NCBI RefSeq assembly: GCF_024281235.1
Contig: NZ_JAHWXY010000001.1
Location: 806,001 to 870,000 of the forward strand
Source: Shinella daejeonensis
GTDB lineage: Bacteria; Pseudomonadota; Alphaproteobacteria; Rhizobiales; Rhizobiaceae
DNA length: 64,000 nucleotides
Reading direction: 5' to 3'
The notes under the pieces were generated by a model. The model saw only the letters and a list, made by a program, of their open reading frames with translations, made no database searches and was not told where the DNA came from. The position numbers and the translations under genes are program-made. Position 1 is the stretch's first letter. The number at the start of each line of letters is the position of its first letter. Below, one piece after another: positions 36,173-45,325 of the stretch.

Positions 36173-37204
36173 ATGGCCTCAAGGCCCACCATTGCCGATC
36201 TCGCCCGGGCCGCAGGCGTCAGCGTGGCGACCGTCGACCGGGTCCTGAACGGCCGTCATCGCGTCCGCGAGGAGACCGCGCGCCGCGTCTATGACGCCGC
36301 CAACGCGATCGGCTATCACGCCATAGGCCTCCTGCGCCAACGGGTCTTCGAGGATCTGCCGCAGTACCGGCTGGGCTTCTGCTTCCAGCGGCCGGGCCAG
36401 GCCTTCTACCAGAATTTCGCCCGCGAGGTGGAGGCCGCCTGCAACGCCTTCACCGCGGCGCGGATCGTCCCCCAGATCGACTTCATCCCCACCCAGACGC
36501 CGGCCGCCATGGCGGAAATGCTGCGCGGCCTCGGCCTGCGAAACCAGGCGCTGGCGGTCGTCGCACCCGATTATCCCGGCACCACCACCATGGTGGAGGA
36601 CCTGAAAAACCGGGGAATACCCGTCTTCTGCCTGCTGTCCGACTTCGCCATCGACGTCCGCCAGGGCTATATCGGCCTCAACAATCTGAAGGTCGGCCGC
36701 ACGGCCGCCTGGATGATCGCCAGAGGCGCGAAGCGGCCGGGCAAGGTGGCGATCTTCGTCGGCAGTCACCGGTTCCACGGCCACGAATTGCGCGAGATCG
36801 GCTTCCGCTCCTTTTTCCGGGAGAAGGGTCCGGGTTTCGAAGTGCTGGACACATTGGTCAATCTGGACACCAGCGAGATCACCCATGAGGCGACGGCGAA
36901 CCTTCTGGCGCAGCATCCTGATCTGGTCGGCCTCTATGTCGCCGGCGGCGGCATGGAAGGCGCCATATCGGCGGTGCGGGAAGAGGGCTTTGCCGGGCGA
37001 ATCCAGCTCGTCGTCAACGAACTGACAGCGGAATCGCGCGCGGGCCTTGCCGAAGACATCGCGACCATGGTCATTCACACACCGCTTCCCGCGCTCTGCC
37101 GCGAACTCGTCGCGCTGATGGTGGCCGCCATCGAAAAAGGCGATGGCGCGGTCGCCGGCCAGACCTTTCTGCCCTTCGACATCTTCACGCCCGAGAATAT
37201 CTGA
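36173..37204 (+). CDS. LacI-family regulator of the moc-like genes
   Basis: A 343-residue protein with a normal LacI DNA-binding head (IADLARAAGVSVATVDRVLNGRHRV, given by its parts IADLARAAGVS and VATVDRVLNG) and a periplasmic-binding-protein-like effector domain. The GFCFQRPGQAFYQNF start of that domain and the binding-pocket spacing resemble sugar/inositol sensors. It is divergent from mocDEF and upstream of the MocC-like gene. The known moc locus of S. meliloti L5-30 uses MocR of the GntR family, so control here appears rewired. Ligand identity (rhizopine, inosose or inositol) is inferred from neighbours. Confidence 0.85.
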   Translation: MASRPTIADLARAAGVSVATVDRVLNGRHRVREETARRVYDAANAIGYHAIGLLRQRVFEDLPQYRLGFCFQRPGQAFYQNFAREVEAACNAFTAARIVPQIDFIPTQTPAAMAEMLRGLGLRNQALAVVAPDYPGTTTMVEDLKNRGIPVFCLLSDFAIDVRQGYIGLNNLKVGRTAAWMIARGAKRPGKVAIFVGSHRFHGHELREIGFRSFFREKGPGFEVLDTLVNLDTSEITHEATANLLAQHPDLVGLYVAGGGMEGAISAVREEGFAGRIQLVVNELTAESRAGLAEDIATMVIHTPLPALCRELVALMVAAIEKGDGAVAGQTFLPFDIFTPENI

Positions 37205-37209
37205 CCAGT

Positions 37210-37227
37210 ATGAGGGAATTCCCTCAT
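37210..37227. promoter_or_regulatory. 18-bp perfect palindrome after the LacI-family gene
   Basis: ATGAGGGAATTCCCTCAT is fully self-complementary and starts 6 bp past the regulator's stop codon, 133 bp before the MocC-like start. Without a loop it is unlikely to be a terminator. A protein-binding site controlling the downstream gene is the better guess. Confidence 0.5.
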
Positions 37228-37360
37228 GGCCTCGCTACAAAAATCGCACGAATGATGGCGTCATCGCGTCTCTACGCTTTGACGCCCGGCGCCGGTATCC
37301 CGATCCTCGCACGCGCATACGAGGCCCGCCCCGCGGCCTGCGACCGGAGGAACACCACCC

Positions 37361-38173
37361 ATGCCGTCCCTGACTTTCGCCCTCAACCATATGACCGCGC
37401 CGGCGCTGACGCTGGACGCCTTCTTCGCCCTTTCCGTATCGCTGGGCATCAGGGCCGTCGAGATCCGCAACGATCTTGCCGGAAACGCCATCCTTGACGG
37501 CACCACGCCGGAGGCCGTGGCCGCGCTGGCGGAACGCCACGGCGTGACGATCATCTCGATCAATGCGCTCCAGCGTTTCAACGAATGGTCGCCCGCCCGC
37601 GCCGGGGAGGCCGGGGCGCTGATCGATTATGCCGCCGCCTGCGGCGCCCACGCCCTCGTGCTCGTTCCGAAGAACGACGGGACGGGGCAGGCCGACGGCG
37701 AACGGCAGGCAAATCTGCGCGAAGCGCTCACCGCCCTGAAGCCGATGCTCGACGCCGCCGGCCTGATCGGCCTGGTCGAGCCGCTCGGCTTCGAGATCTG
37801 CTCGCTGCGCTCCAAGCGTGAGGCCGTGGAGGCGATCCAGGCCATCGGCGGCGAGGAGACCTTCCGTCTCGTCCACGACACGTTCCACCATCACCTTGCC
37901 GGCGAACAGGCGCTGTTTCCCGAATTCACCGGTCTGGTCCATATTTCGGGCGTCGAAGACCCGGCAATCGCCGTTTCCGACATGCTCGACGACCACCGCG
38001 TGCTGGTCGGCCCCGCAGACCGGCTGGCGAACATCGACCAGATCAGGGCGCTCCGCACGGCGGGCTATGACGGCCCCCTGTCCTTCGAGCCGTTCTCCCC
38101 GGCCGTCCACGCCGCGATCGATCCCGCAGCCGCGATCACCGAAAGCATCGGCCATATCCGTGCGGCCCTGTGA
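37361..38173 (+). CDS. MocC/IolI-like sugar isomerase (TIM barrel)
   Basis: A 270-residue AP-endonuclease-2-type TIM barrel. It opens LTFALNHMTAPALTLDAFF, then GIRAVEIRNDL, NALQRFN, VEPLGFEI and VHDTFHHHLAGE, carrying the expected Glu, Asp and His metal ligands. The NHMT start and EIRNDL motif are characteristic of IolI (2-keto-myo-inositol isomerase) and of MocC from rhizopine loci. It probably isomerises or dehydrates an inosose. It is followed directly by a strong terminator, so it forms a unit with the LacI-family gene. Confidence 0.8.
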   Translation: MPSLTFALNHMTAPALTLDAFFALSVSLGIRAVEIRNDLAGNAILDGTTPEAVAALAERHGVTIISINALQRFNEWSPARAGEAGALIDYAAACGAHALVLVPKNDGTGQADGERQANLREALTALKPMLDAAGLIGLVEPLGFEICSLRSKREAVEAIQAIGGEETFRLVHDTFHHHLAGEQALFPEFTGLVHISGVEDPAIAVSDMLDDHRVLVGPADRLANIDQIRALRTAGYDGPLSFEPFSPAVHAAIDPAAAITESIGHIRAAL

Positions 38174-38180
38174 TCGGGCG

Positions 38181-38210
38181 GACCGGCGGATTTTCCGCCG
38201 GTCGTTTTCC
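38181..38210 (+). terminator. Rho-independent terminator after the MocC-like gene
   Basis: A perfect 10-bp GC-rich stem (38181-38190 with 38194-38203) with a TTT loop, followed by GTTTTCC. It starts 7 nt after the stop codon and separates the regulator/isomerase unit from the transporter operon. Confidence 0.88.
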
Positions 38211-38272
38211 CCAGGCAGAGCACGGCGCGCGCCGATGAAGAATGGATCAGCTTGACGCCGCAAAAAGAAAAT

Positions 38273-38286
38273 GGAATAAACATTCC
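38273..38286. promoter_or_regulatory. GGAA-N6-TTCC site (putative IolR operator)
   Basis: GGAATAAACATTCC lies in an AT-rich promoter region 134 bp before the substrate-binding-protein gene. It matches exactly the GGAA-N6-TTCC motif proposed for IolR, the RpiR-family repressor of inositol genes in Sinorhizobium meliloti. This supports inositol control of the transporter-idhA operon. iolR itself is not in the window. Confidence 0.65.
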
Positions 38287-38420
38287 GTAAATAGAAAAAA
38301 TCGGTCTTTTTATTCTGTCTTCGTTCCACGCCTCCGGGGAGGAGCAGGGACAGGACATCGAAAGACCGGCATCCGGATCCGTTTGTGGCGCCCCGGACGC
38401 CGTATGAGGAGGAGAACGAC

Positions 38421-39350
38421 ATGAAGAAAATGCTTATGGGCGCCGCGCTTGCCGCCATGATGTCCACGGCCGCCCATGCCGAGACGATCGGCGTTTCGAT
38501 GGCCCTGTTCGACGACAACTTCCTGACCGTCCTGCGCGGCGGCATGTCCGAATATGCCGAAACGCTCGATGGCGTCACATTGCAGATCGAGGACGCCCAG
38601 AACGACGTCGCCAAGCAGCAGAGCCAGATCCAGAACTTCATCGCTTCCGGCGTCGACGCCATCATCGTCAATCCGGTCGACACCGACGCCACGACCGCCC
38701 TGTCCAAGGCCGCCACCGAAGCCGGCATTCCGCTGGTCTATGTCAACCGCGAGCCGATCAACATCGACGACCTGCCGGAAAAGCAGGCTTTCGTCGCCTC
38801 CAACGAAAAGGAATCCGGCACGCTCCAGACGCAGGAAGTCTGCCGCCTGCTGGAAGGCAATGGCAAGGTCGTGGTCATGATGGGCGAACTGTCCAACCAG
38901 GCCGCCCGCGTGCGCACCCAGGATATCCACGACGTCCTCGCCACGGATGAATGCAAGGGTCTTGAGATCGTCGAGGAACAGACCGCAAACTGGCAGCGTA
39001 CGCAGGGCCAGGACCTGATGACCAACTGGCTCTCCGCCGGACTGGAATTCGACGCGGTGATCTCCAACAACGACGAGATGGCCATCGGCGCGGTCCAGGC
39101 CCTGAAGGCCGCCGGACGCACGATGGACAGCGTCGTCATCGCCGGCATCGACGCCACCCAGGACGCGCTTGCCGCCATGGCCGCAGGCGACCTCGATGTC
39201 ACGGTGTTCCAGGATGCCGCCGGCCAGGGCAAGGGATCGGTCGACACCGCCCTCAAGCTCGCCCGCGGCGAAGCGGTGGAAACGCGCGTCTATATTCCCT
39301 TCCAGCTCGTGACTCCGGCCAATATCGCCGACTTCCAGGCCAAGAACTGA
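38421..39350 (+). CDS. Inositol/rhizopine-type periplasmic binding protein
   Basis: The ATG at 38421 follows GGAGGAGAACGAC and gives 309 residues with a signal peptide ending AAHA|ETIGV. The mature protein is a class I (ribose-type) binding protein: VSMALFDDNFLTVLRGG, DAQNDVAKQQSQIQNF, NPVDTDATT and SNNDEMAIGAVQALK. Family members with this start include MocB and the inositol-binding proteins IbpA/IntA. Substrate preference (myo-inositol, scyllo-inosamine or its methyl ether) is inferred from the idhA gene in the same operon and the mocDEF genes upstream. Confidence 0.87.
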   Translation: MKKMLMGAALAAMMSTAAHAETIGVSMALFDDNFLTVLRGGMSEYAETLDGVTLQIEDAQNDVAKQQSQIQNFIASGVDAIIVNPVDTDATTALSKAATEAGIPLVYVNREPINIDDLPEKQAFVASNEKESGTLQTQEVCRLLEGNGKVVVMMGELSNQAARVRTQDIHDVLATDECKGLEIVEEQTANWQRTQGQDLMTNWLSAGLEFDAVISNNDEMAIGAVQALKAAGRTMDSVVIAGIDATQDALAAMAAGDLDVTVFQDAAGQGKGSVDTALKLARGEAVETRVYIPFQLVTPANIADFQAKN

Positions 39351-39372
39351 CCGGCCGCAGGCCGCTCGGTAG

Positions 39373-39402
39373 CGGGCGCGCGCCCGAACGGATGCGCGCC
39401 CG
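39373..39402 (+). other. Intercistronic hairpin after the binding-protein gene
   Basis: CGGGCGCGC at 39373-39381 pairs with GCGCGCCCG at 39394-39402 across a 12-nt loop, between the binding-protein and ATPase genes. It parallels the chvE-gguA hairpin and probably raises the ratio of binding protein to ATPase. Confidence 0.65.
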
Positions 39403-39441
39403 ACGTTTCGTTTCAACTTGCTTCGGAGGGAGGAGGAGACG

Positions 39442-40980
39442 ATGGTCAGCCCGACCACCATGGCCGCGATCCGCACGAGCGGCGCTGCCCCCAACGCCGA
39501 ATATCTCCTGACTGCGGAAGGAATCCGCAAGGAGTTCCCGGGCGTCGTGGCGCTCGACGATGTCCAGTTCCGGCTGAAGCGCGGCACCGTGCATGCCCTG
39601 ATGGGCGAGAACGGTGCGGGAAAATCCACGCTGATGAAGATACTTGCCGGCATCTACACGCCGGACAAGGGCGACATCCGCCTCAAGGGCCAGGCGATCC
39701 GACTCGATTCGCCGCTCGACGCGCTCGAAAACGGTATCGCCATGATCCATCAGGAACTGAACCTGATGCCCTTCATGACGGTCGCCGAGAACATCTGGAT
39801 CCGCCGGGAGCCGAAGAACCGCTTCGGCTTCGTCGACCACGCGGAAATGCGCCGGCTCACCGCCGACCTCTTCGCACGGCTGAAGATCGCCATCGACCCC
39901 GAGACCCAGGTGCGCGACCTCTCCGTCGCCAACCGTCAGATGGTCGAGATCGCCAAGGCCGTCTCCTATGAATCCGACGTGCTGATCATGGACGAACCCA
40001 CCTCCGCGCTCACCGAACGGGAGGTCGCGCATCTCTTCGAGATCATTCGGGACCTGCGCCGCCAGGGCATCGGCATCGTCTACATCACCCACAAGATGAA
40101 CGAACTGTTCGAGATCGCCGACGAGTTCTCGGTGTTCCGCGACGGCAAGTATATCGGCACCCATGCCTCGACGGACGTGACCCGCGACGACATCATCCGC
40201 ATGATGGTCGGCCGCGAGATCACCCAGATGTTTCCGAAGGAGGACGTGCCGATCGGCGATGTCGTGCTGTCGGTGGAGAACCTCACGCTCGACGGCGTCT
40301 TCCACGACGTTTCCTTCGAGGTGCGGGCCGGCGAAATCCTCGGCGTGGCCGGCCTCGTCGGCTCCGGCCGCTCGAATGTCGCCGAAACGCTCTTCGGCGT
40401 GACGCCCGCCAGCTCCGGGACCATCCGCATCCACGGCAAGCCCACCGTCATCGACAGTCCCAATACCGCGATCCGCAACCGCATGGCGTTTCTCACGGAG
40501 GACCGCAAGGAGACCGGCTGTCTCCTGATCCTCGACATTCTGGACAACATGCAGGTCGCCGTCTTGCAGGACAAGTTCGTCAGGAACGGTTTCGTTTCGG
40601 AAAAGGAACTGATGCGGGTCTGCGAGGACATGAGCCGCCGGTTGCGCGTCAAGACGCCGAACATGCACGAACGCATCGAGAACCTGTCGGGCGGCAACCA
40701 GCAGAAAGTGCTGATCGGCCGCTGGCTGCTCACCGATCCGCGCATCCTGATTCTCGACGAGCCGACGCGGGGGATCGATGTCGGCGCCAAGGCGGAAATT
40801 CACCGCCTCGTCACGGAACTCGCCCGCAACGGCGTCGCCGTCATCATGATCTCCTCGGAAATGCCCGAGGTGCTCGGCATGAGCGACCGCATCATGGTCA
40901 TGCACGAAGGTCACGTCACCGGCTTCCTCGACCGTTCGGAAGCGACCCAGATCAAGGTCATGGAACTGGCTGCCCAGTAG
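39442..40980 (+). CDS. Inositol-type ABC transporter ATPase
   Basis: The ATG at 39442 follows GGAGGAGACG and gives 512 residues. It has tandem ABC domains: [21 protein letters not shown] in the first; [23 protein letters not shown] and [11 protein letters not shown] in the second. It is the IatA/RbsA type and energises the importer formed with the flanking genes. Confidence 0.93.
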   Translation: MVSPTTMAAIRTSGAAPNAEYLLTAEGIRKEFPGVVALDDVQFRLKRGTVHALMGENGAGKSTLMKILAGIYTPDKGDIRLKGQAIRLDSPLDALENGIAMIHQELNLMPFMTVAENIWIRREPKNRFGFVDHAEMRRLTADLFARLKIAIDPETQVRDLSVANRQMVEIAKAVSYESDVLIMDEPTSALTEREVAHLFEIIRDLRRQGIGIVYITHKMNELFEIADEFSVFRDGKYIGTHASTDVTRDDIIRMMVGREITQMFPKEDVPIGDVVLSVENLTLDGVFHDVSFEVRAGEILGVAGLVGSGRSNVAETLFGVTPASSGTIRIHGKPTVIDSPNTAIRNRMAFLTEDRKETGCLLILDILDNMQVAVLQDKFVRNGFVSEKELMRVCEDMSRRLRVKTPNMHERIENLSGGNQQKVLIGRWLLTDPRILILDEPTRGIDVGAKAEIHRLVTELARNGVAVIMISSEMPEVLGMSDRIMVMHEGHVTGFLDRSEATQIKVMELAAQ

Positions 40981-41017
40981 GAACCGGGGCCGCAAGACGG
41001 CTGTAATGGAGGTAAAC

Positions 41018-42037
41018 ATGAGCACGAATTCCGCCGCGCAGGCCCAGGTCGCCGCGCAGAAAACGGCCCGCCGGCTACCGCCGGAAATCAGTATCTTTCT
41101 CGTCCTCGTCGGTATCGCGCTGATCTACGAGATCCTCGGCTGGATCTTCATCGGCCAGAGCTTTCTGCTCAATCCCCAGCGCCTGACGATCATGATCCTC
41201 CAGGTCTCCGTCATCGGCATCATCGCCGTCGGCGTGACGCAGGTGATCATCACCGGCGGCATCGACCTGTCCTCCGGTTCGATGGTCGGCATGACGGCAA
41301 TGATCTCGGCGAGTTTCGCGCAGGCCTCCACCTGGCCGCGCGCGCTCTATCCGTCCCTCACCGACCTGCCCTTCATCGTGCCGGTAGCCGTCGGCATCGG
41401 CATCGGGCTATTGGCCGGCCTCATCAACGGCCAGCTCATCGCCCGGACGAAGATCCCGCCCTTCATCGCCACCCTCGGCATGATGGTGTCGGCGCGCGGC
41501 GTCTCCAAATGGTATACGAAGGGCCAGCCTGTCTCTGGTCTCTCCGAACAGTTCACGTTCATCGGCACCGGCGTCTGGCCCGTCGTCATCTTCCTCGTCG
41601 TGGCGCTCATCTTCCACATCGCCCTGCGCTACACCCGCTACGGCAAGTTTACCTATGCGATCGGCGCGAACGTCCAGGCCGCCCGCGTCTCCGGCATCAA
41701 TGTCGAATCCCATCTGGTGAAGGTCTACGCCATCGCCGGTGCGCTTGCCGGCCTTGCCGGCGTCGTCACCGCCGCCCGCGCCCAGACGGCGCAGGCCGGC
41801 ATGGGCGTGATGTACGAACTGGACGCCATCGCCGCGACGGTCATCGGCGGCACCTCGCTGGCCGGCGGCGTCGGCCGCATCACCGGCACGGTCATCGGCA
41901 CGATCATCCTCGGCGTCATGACATCGGGCTTCACCTTCCTGCGTGTCGATGCGTATTATCAGGAAATCGTCAAGGGACTGATCATCGTTGCCGCCGTCGT
42001 CGTCGACGTCTACCGGCAGAAGAAACGCAAGACCTGA
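41018..42037 (+). CDS. Inositol-type ABC transporter permease
   Basis: The ATG at 41018 is preceded by GGAGG, giving 339 residues; an ATG at 41006 overlaps that site. It is a polytopic permease with ITGGIDLSSGSMVGM, IPPFIATLGMMVSARG and GANVQAARVSGIN, matching the IatP/RbsC family. It completes the binding protein-ATPase-permease set. Confidence 0.93.
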   Translation: MSTNSAAQAQVAAQKTARRLPPEISIFLVLVGIALIYEILGWIFIGQSFLLNPQRLTIMILQVSVIGIIAVGVTQVIITGGIDLSSGSMVGMTAMISASFAQASTWPRALYPSLTDLPFIVPVAVGIGIGLLAGLINGQLIARTKIPPFIATLGMMVSARGVSKWYTKGQPVSGLSEQFTFIGTGVWPVVIFLVVALIFHIALRYTRYGKFTYAIGANVQAARVSGINVESHLVKVYAIAGALAGLAGVVTAARAQTAQAGMGVMYELDAIAATVIGGTSLAGGVGRITGTVIGTIILGVMTSGFTFLRVDAYYQEIVKGLIIVAAVVVDVYRQKKRKT

Positions 42038-42137
42038 CGCCTGTTCCGCGAGGCTCCGCGGCGCCTTTGCGGGGCGGGCGCCACGCGCCCCGCACTTCCC
42101 GGCAGGCTCCGCCTGCGTCACCACAGAGAGAATGAAG

Positions 42138-43130
42138 ATGACTGTGAGATTTGGTCTTCTCGGCGCAGGCCGCATCGGCAAGGTCCATGCGAAAGCCGTC
42201 ACCGGCAATCCCGACGCGACGCTGGTCGCCGTCGCCGACGCGTTTCCCGCCGCCGCCGAGGCAATTGCCGCGCAATATGGCTGCGCGGTCCGCACCATCG
42301 AGGAAATCGAGGCAGCCGGCGACATCGACGCCGTCGTCATCTGCACGCCCACCGACACCCATGCCGACCTGATCGAACGGTTCTCCCGCGCCGGCAAGGC
42401 GATCTTCTGCGAAAAGCCGATCGATCTCGACGTCGACCGCGTCAAGGCCTGCATGAAGGTGGTCGAGGAGACCGGCGGCAAGCTGATGGTCGGCTTCAAC
42501 CGCCGCTTCGACCCGCATTTCATGGCCGTTCGCAAGGCCATCGACGACGGCCGCATCGGCGATGTCGAGATGGTGACGATCACCTCGCGCGATCCCGGCG
42601 CCCCGCCGGTGGACTACATCAAGCGCTCCGGCGGCATCTTCCGCGACATGACGATCCACGATTTCGACATGGCCCGCTTCCTGCTCGGCGAGGAGGTCGT
42701 CTCGGTCTCGGCGACGGCCGCCGTGCTGGTCGACCCGGAAATCGGCAAGGCCGGCGACTATGACAGCGTCTCCGTCATCCTCCAGACGAAGTCCGGCAAG
42801 CAGGCGATCATCTCGAATTCGCGGCGCGCCACCTACGGCTACGACCAGCGCATCGAGGTGCATGGCTCCATGGGGATGGTGGCGGCCGAAAACCAGCGCC
42901 CCGTCTCCATCGAGGTCGCCAATGGCGATGGCTATACCCGTCCGCCGCTGCACGACTTCTTCATGACCCGCTACACCGAAGCCTATGCCAACGAGATTGC
43001 AAGCTTCATCGCGGCCATCGAGAAGGGCGCCGCCATCTCGCCATCCGGCGCAGACGGCCTTGCTGCCCTCGCCCTTGCCGATGCGGCCGTGAAATCGGTC
43101 GAGGAAAAGCGCCAGATCGCCGTCGCCTGA
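42138..43130 (+). CDS. idhA: myo-Inositol 2-dehydrogenase
   Basis: ATGs at 42132 and 42138; the second gives 330 residues starting MTVRFGLLGAGRIGKVHAK, as in S. meliloti IdhA. It is a Gfo/Idh/MocA protein with the EKP motif (FCEKPIDLD), KRSGGIFRDMTIHDFDM (catalytic Asp and His) and an NRRFDP loop. It oxidises myo-inositol, and probably scyllo-inositol derivatives, to inososes with NAD. Rhizopine breakdown requires IdhA as well as moc functions, which fits its place after the importer. Last gene of the operon, followed by a terminator. Confidence 0.93.
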   Translation: MTVRFGLLGAGRIGKVHAKAVTGNPDATLVAVADAFPAAAEAIAAQYGCAVRTIEEIEAAGDIDAVVICTPTDTHADLIERFSRAGKAIFCEKPIDLDVDRVKACMKVVEETGGKLMVGFNRRFDPHFMAVRKAIDDGRIGDVEMVTITSRDPGAPPVDYIKRSGGIFRDMTIHDFDMARFLLGEEVVSVSATAAVLVDPEIGKAGDYDSVSVILQTKSGKQAIISNSRRATYGYDQRIEVHGSMGMVAAENQRPVSIEVANGDGYTRPPLHDFFMTRYTEAYANEIASFIAAIEKGAAISPSGADGLAALALADAAVKSVEEKRQIAVA

Positions 43131-43181
43131 CCGACCTTCCCGGGATGGCGCGGTCGGCCGGCATGCCCGACCGCAGGCCGC

Positions 43182-43215
43182 TGACAACCCCCGTCGCTTT
43201 TCGGCGGGGTTTGTC
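43182..43215. terminator. Hairpin terminator after idhA
   Basis: An inverted repeat GACAACCCCCGTCG...CGGCGGGGTTTGTC spans 43182-43215 with a short T-rich loop, 50 bp past idhA. It lies between idhA and the convergent oxidoreductase gene and could serve both strands. Confidence 0.75.
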
Positions 43216-43341
43216 ATGTTCGATTGTCGACGTCGGATTTCGGATACAGGCGATGGCTGGCGGCGGGAGGATGCGTCCTCATGCCGCCGCCCGGATCATT
43301 CGCGGCTCTGACCGGCTCTCGTCCCGCCCGAATTTCCCGCC

Positions 43342-44385
43342 TCAGACCTCCATCTCGCGGCGCTCCCGCTCCGTCTCGATGGCAAGATCGAGGACCTTCT
43401 GCAACCCCGCCGCATATCGGAAGCCGGGCTCCAGCTGCACGCCCGCCACCACGGCGGCTGCGAAACGCTGGTAGTTGGTGGGAACGACATCCGCCTCGAT
43501 ATCCCGCCAGACCGCAAGCTCCACGTCTTCCCCGAGACAGCCGCGCAACGACGAGGCTTCGGGCGTATGAATCACTTCCAGCGCGCCCCTGTCGCCATGA
43601 AGCCGCAGGCGCAATTCGTTGAGATGACCCGTCGCCCAGCGGCTGGCATGAATGACCCCCAGCGCACCATTGGCAAAATCGGCCGTCATGGCGAAACTGT
43701 CGTTGGCGTCGAGTTCGTATTCGCCGATACGATTGTCCGGCGCCTTGTCGAAGGCCCGCAGTCTCGCGAAGATGCGGATGACATCGCTTGCCGCCGCATA
43801 GCTTGCGAAATCCAGGATATGGATACCGACGTCGCCGAGCACGCCATTGGAGCCGTGCCGCGTGGACAGCCGCCAGAGCCACTGGCTTTCCGTCGTCCAG
43901 TCACCCCAGGCTTTCGAAACGAGCCAGCTTTGCAGATAGGACGCCTCGACATGGCGCACCCGGCCGATCTCGCCGGCGAGCACCAGCGCGCGCGCCGCCT
44001 GGAGCGGGGCGACGTTTCGATAGGTGAGATTGACCATGGTGACGAGGCCGACCGCCTCGGCGGCCCGCGCCATGTCCTCGGCCATCGCAGCATTCTCCGC
44101 CAGCGGCTTCTCGCAGAACACATGCTTGCCGGCCGCCAGGAGGGCAAGCGTCGTGGAATGGTGCGCACGATCGGGCGTGACGTTTGCCGCCGCATCGAAG
44201 CCGTCCCAGGCGATCGCCTCCTCCAGCGAGGAGAAGACATGAGCAATGCCGTAGCGATCGGCAAAGGCCTTTGCACGCTCCGCGTCGACATCGACGGCGC
44301 CCGCCAGTTCGACACCGCCGATGGCCGCGAAATGCTGGGCATGGGTGCGGGCCATGCCGCCCGTTCCGAGAATGAGAAGACGCAT
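43342..44385 (-). CDS. Gfo/Idh/MocA family oxidoreductase (ThuB-like)
   Basis: The ATG at 44383-44385 gives 347 residues: Rossmann LLILGTGGMARTHAQHF, EKPLAENAAMAEDMA and catalytic-region GDVGIHILDFASY. It follows a ThuA-domain gene by 7 nt, as thuB follows thuA in the rhizobial trehalose-utilisation operon. ThuAB-type enzymes process 3-keto-disaccharides. The substrate of this pair is unknown, and proximity to the inositol genes leaves an inosose substrate open. Confidence 0.82.
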   Translation of the reverse strand: MRLLILGTGGMARTHAQHFAAIGGVELAGAVDVDAERAKAFADRYGIAHVFSSLEEAIAWDGFDAAANVTPDRAHHSTTLALLAAGKHVFCEKPLAENAAMAEDMARAAEAVGLVTMVNLTYRNVAPLQAARALVLAGEIGRVRHVEASYLQSWLVSKAWGDWTTESQWLWRLSTRHGSNGVLGDVGIHILDFASYAAASDVIRIFARLRAFDKAPDNRIGEYELDANDSFAMTADFANGALGVIHASRWATGHLNELRLRLHGDRGALEVIHTPEASSLRGCLGEDVELAVWRDIEADVVPTNYQRFAAAVVAGVQLEPGFRYAAGLQKVLDLAIETERERREMEV

Positions 44386-44392
44386 GCAGGCC

Positions 44393-45178
44393 TCAGCGAT
44401 AGCCGGCTTCGCCGGGCTGGTGAAGTTTCGGCCCCCGTTCGACGATGGGCTCGGGCGCACGATCCACCGGCACATTGGGCGCCTCGTGGATGCCGGTATG
44501 AGCCGCCTGCGGATTGAAAGCCCATTTCACGCCGTTGACGAGCACCCTTTGAACCGTCGTGTCATGATAGGTCGGATAGGTCTCGTGGCCGGGGCGGAAA
44601 TAGAAGACATGGCCCGCGCCGCGCCGCCAGGTCATGCCGGAACGGCATACTTCCCCGCCGGCGAACCAGGAGATGAAAACGGTCTCCAGCGGCTCGGGAA
44701 CCGAGAAGGGCTCGCCGTACATCTCCTCATGCTCGAGAACGAAATGATCGCCGAGCCCGGACGCTATGGGATGGCCCGGATCGACCACCCAGATACGCTC
44801 GCGCTCGCCGGCCTCGCGCCATTTCAGCGCGCAGGGCGTGCCCATCAATCGCTTGAAGATCTTCGAGAAATGGCCCGAATGCAGCACCAGGAGCCCCATT
44901 CCCTCGTAGACGCGCCGCGCCACCCGCTCGACCACGGCGTCCTCGACTGCGCCATGGTCCTTGTGGCCCCACCAGACCAGCACGTCGGTCTCCGTCAGCC
45001 GGGCTTCGCCAAGGCCATGCTCCGGTTCCGCAAGCGTTGCGGTCGTCGCGCTGATCGACGGATCGCGGTTAAGTGTGGCGGCGATGGTGTTGTGCATGCC
45101 GTCCGGGTAGATCGAGCGAACGATCGCATTGGTCTGCTCGTGGATATTCTCCCCCCATACGACAGTGCGTATCGTCAT
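44393..45178 (-). CDS. ThuA domain protein
   Basis: The ATG at 45176-45178 gives 261 residues with a glutamine-amidotransferase-like fold: [38 protein letters not shown] and [13 protein letters not shown]. This matches ThuA proteins of sugar catabolism, found with Gfo/Idh dehydrogenases in Sinorhizobium. The trehalose transporter genes thuEFGK are absent here, so the substrate may differ. Confidence 0.85.
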   Translation of the reverse strand: MTIRTVVWGENIHEQTNAIVRSIYPDGMHNTIAATLNRDPSISATTATLAEPEHGLGEARLTETDVLVWWGHKDHGAVEDAVVERVARRVYEGMGLLVLHSGHFSKIFKRLMGTPCALKWREAGERERIWVVDPGHPIASGLGDHFVLEHEEMYGEPFSVPEPLETVFISWFAGGEVCRSGMTWRRGAGHVFYFRPGHETYPTYHDTTVQRVLVNGVKWAFNPQAAHTGIHEAPNVPVDRAPEPIVERGPKLHQPGEAGYR

Positions 45179-45325
45179 GGCTTTCTCCTCGTGAGCGAGC
45201 GGCGCGGGCTGCAACCGCGCCTGCAATCGCTTTCCATATGTGTCCCGACCGGTCCGCCGACAAGCCGTTCCGCCTGCGAAAACTGCCCCCTGTATCCGTG
45301 GATCGCCCGCTTGCGCGCCTTGACA

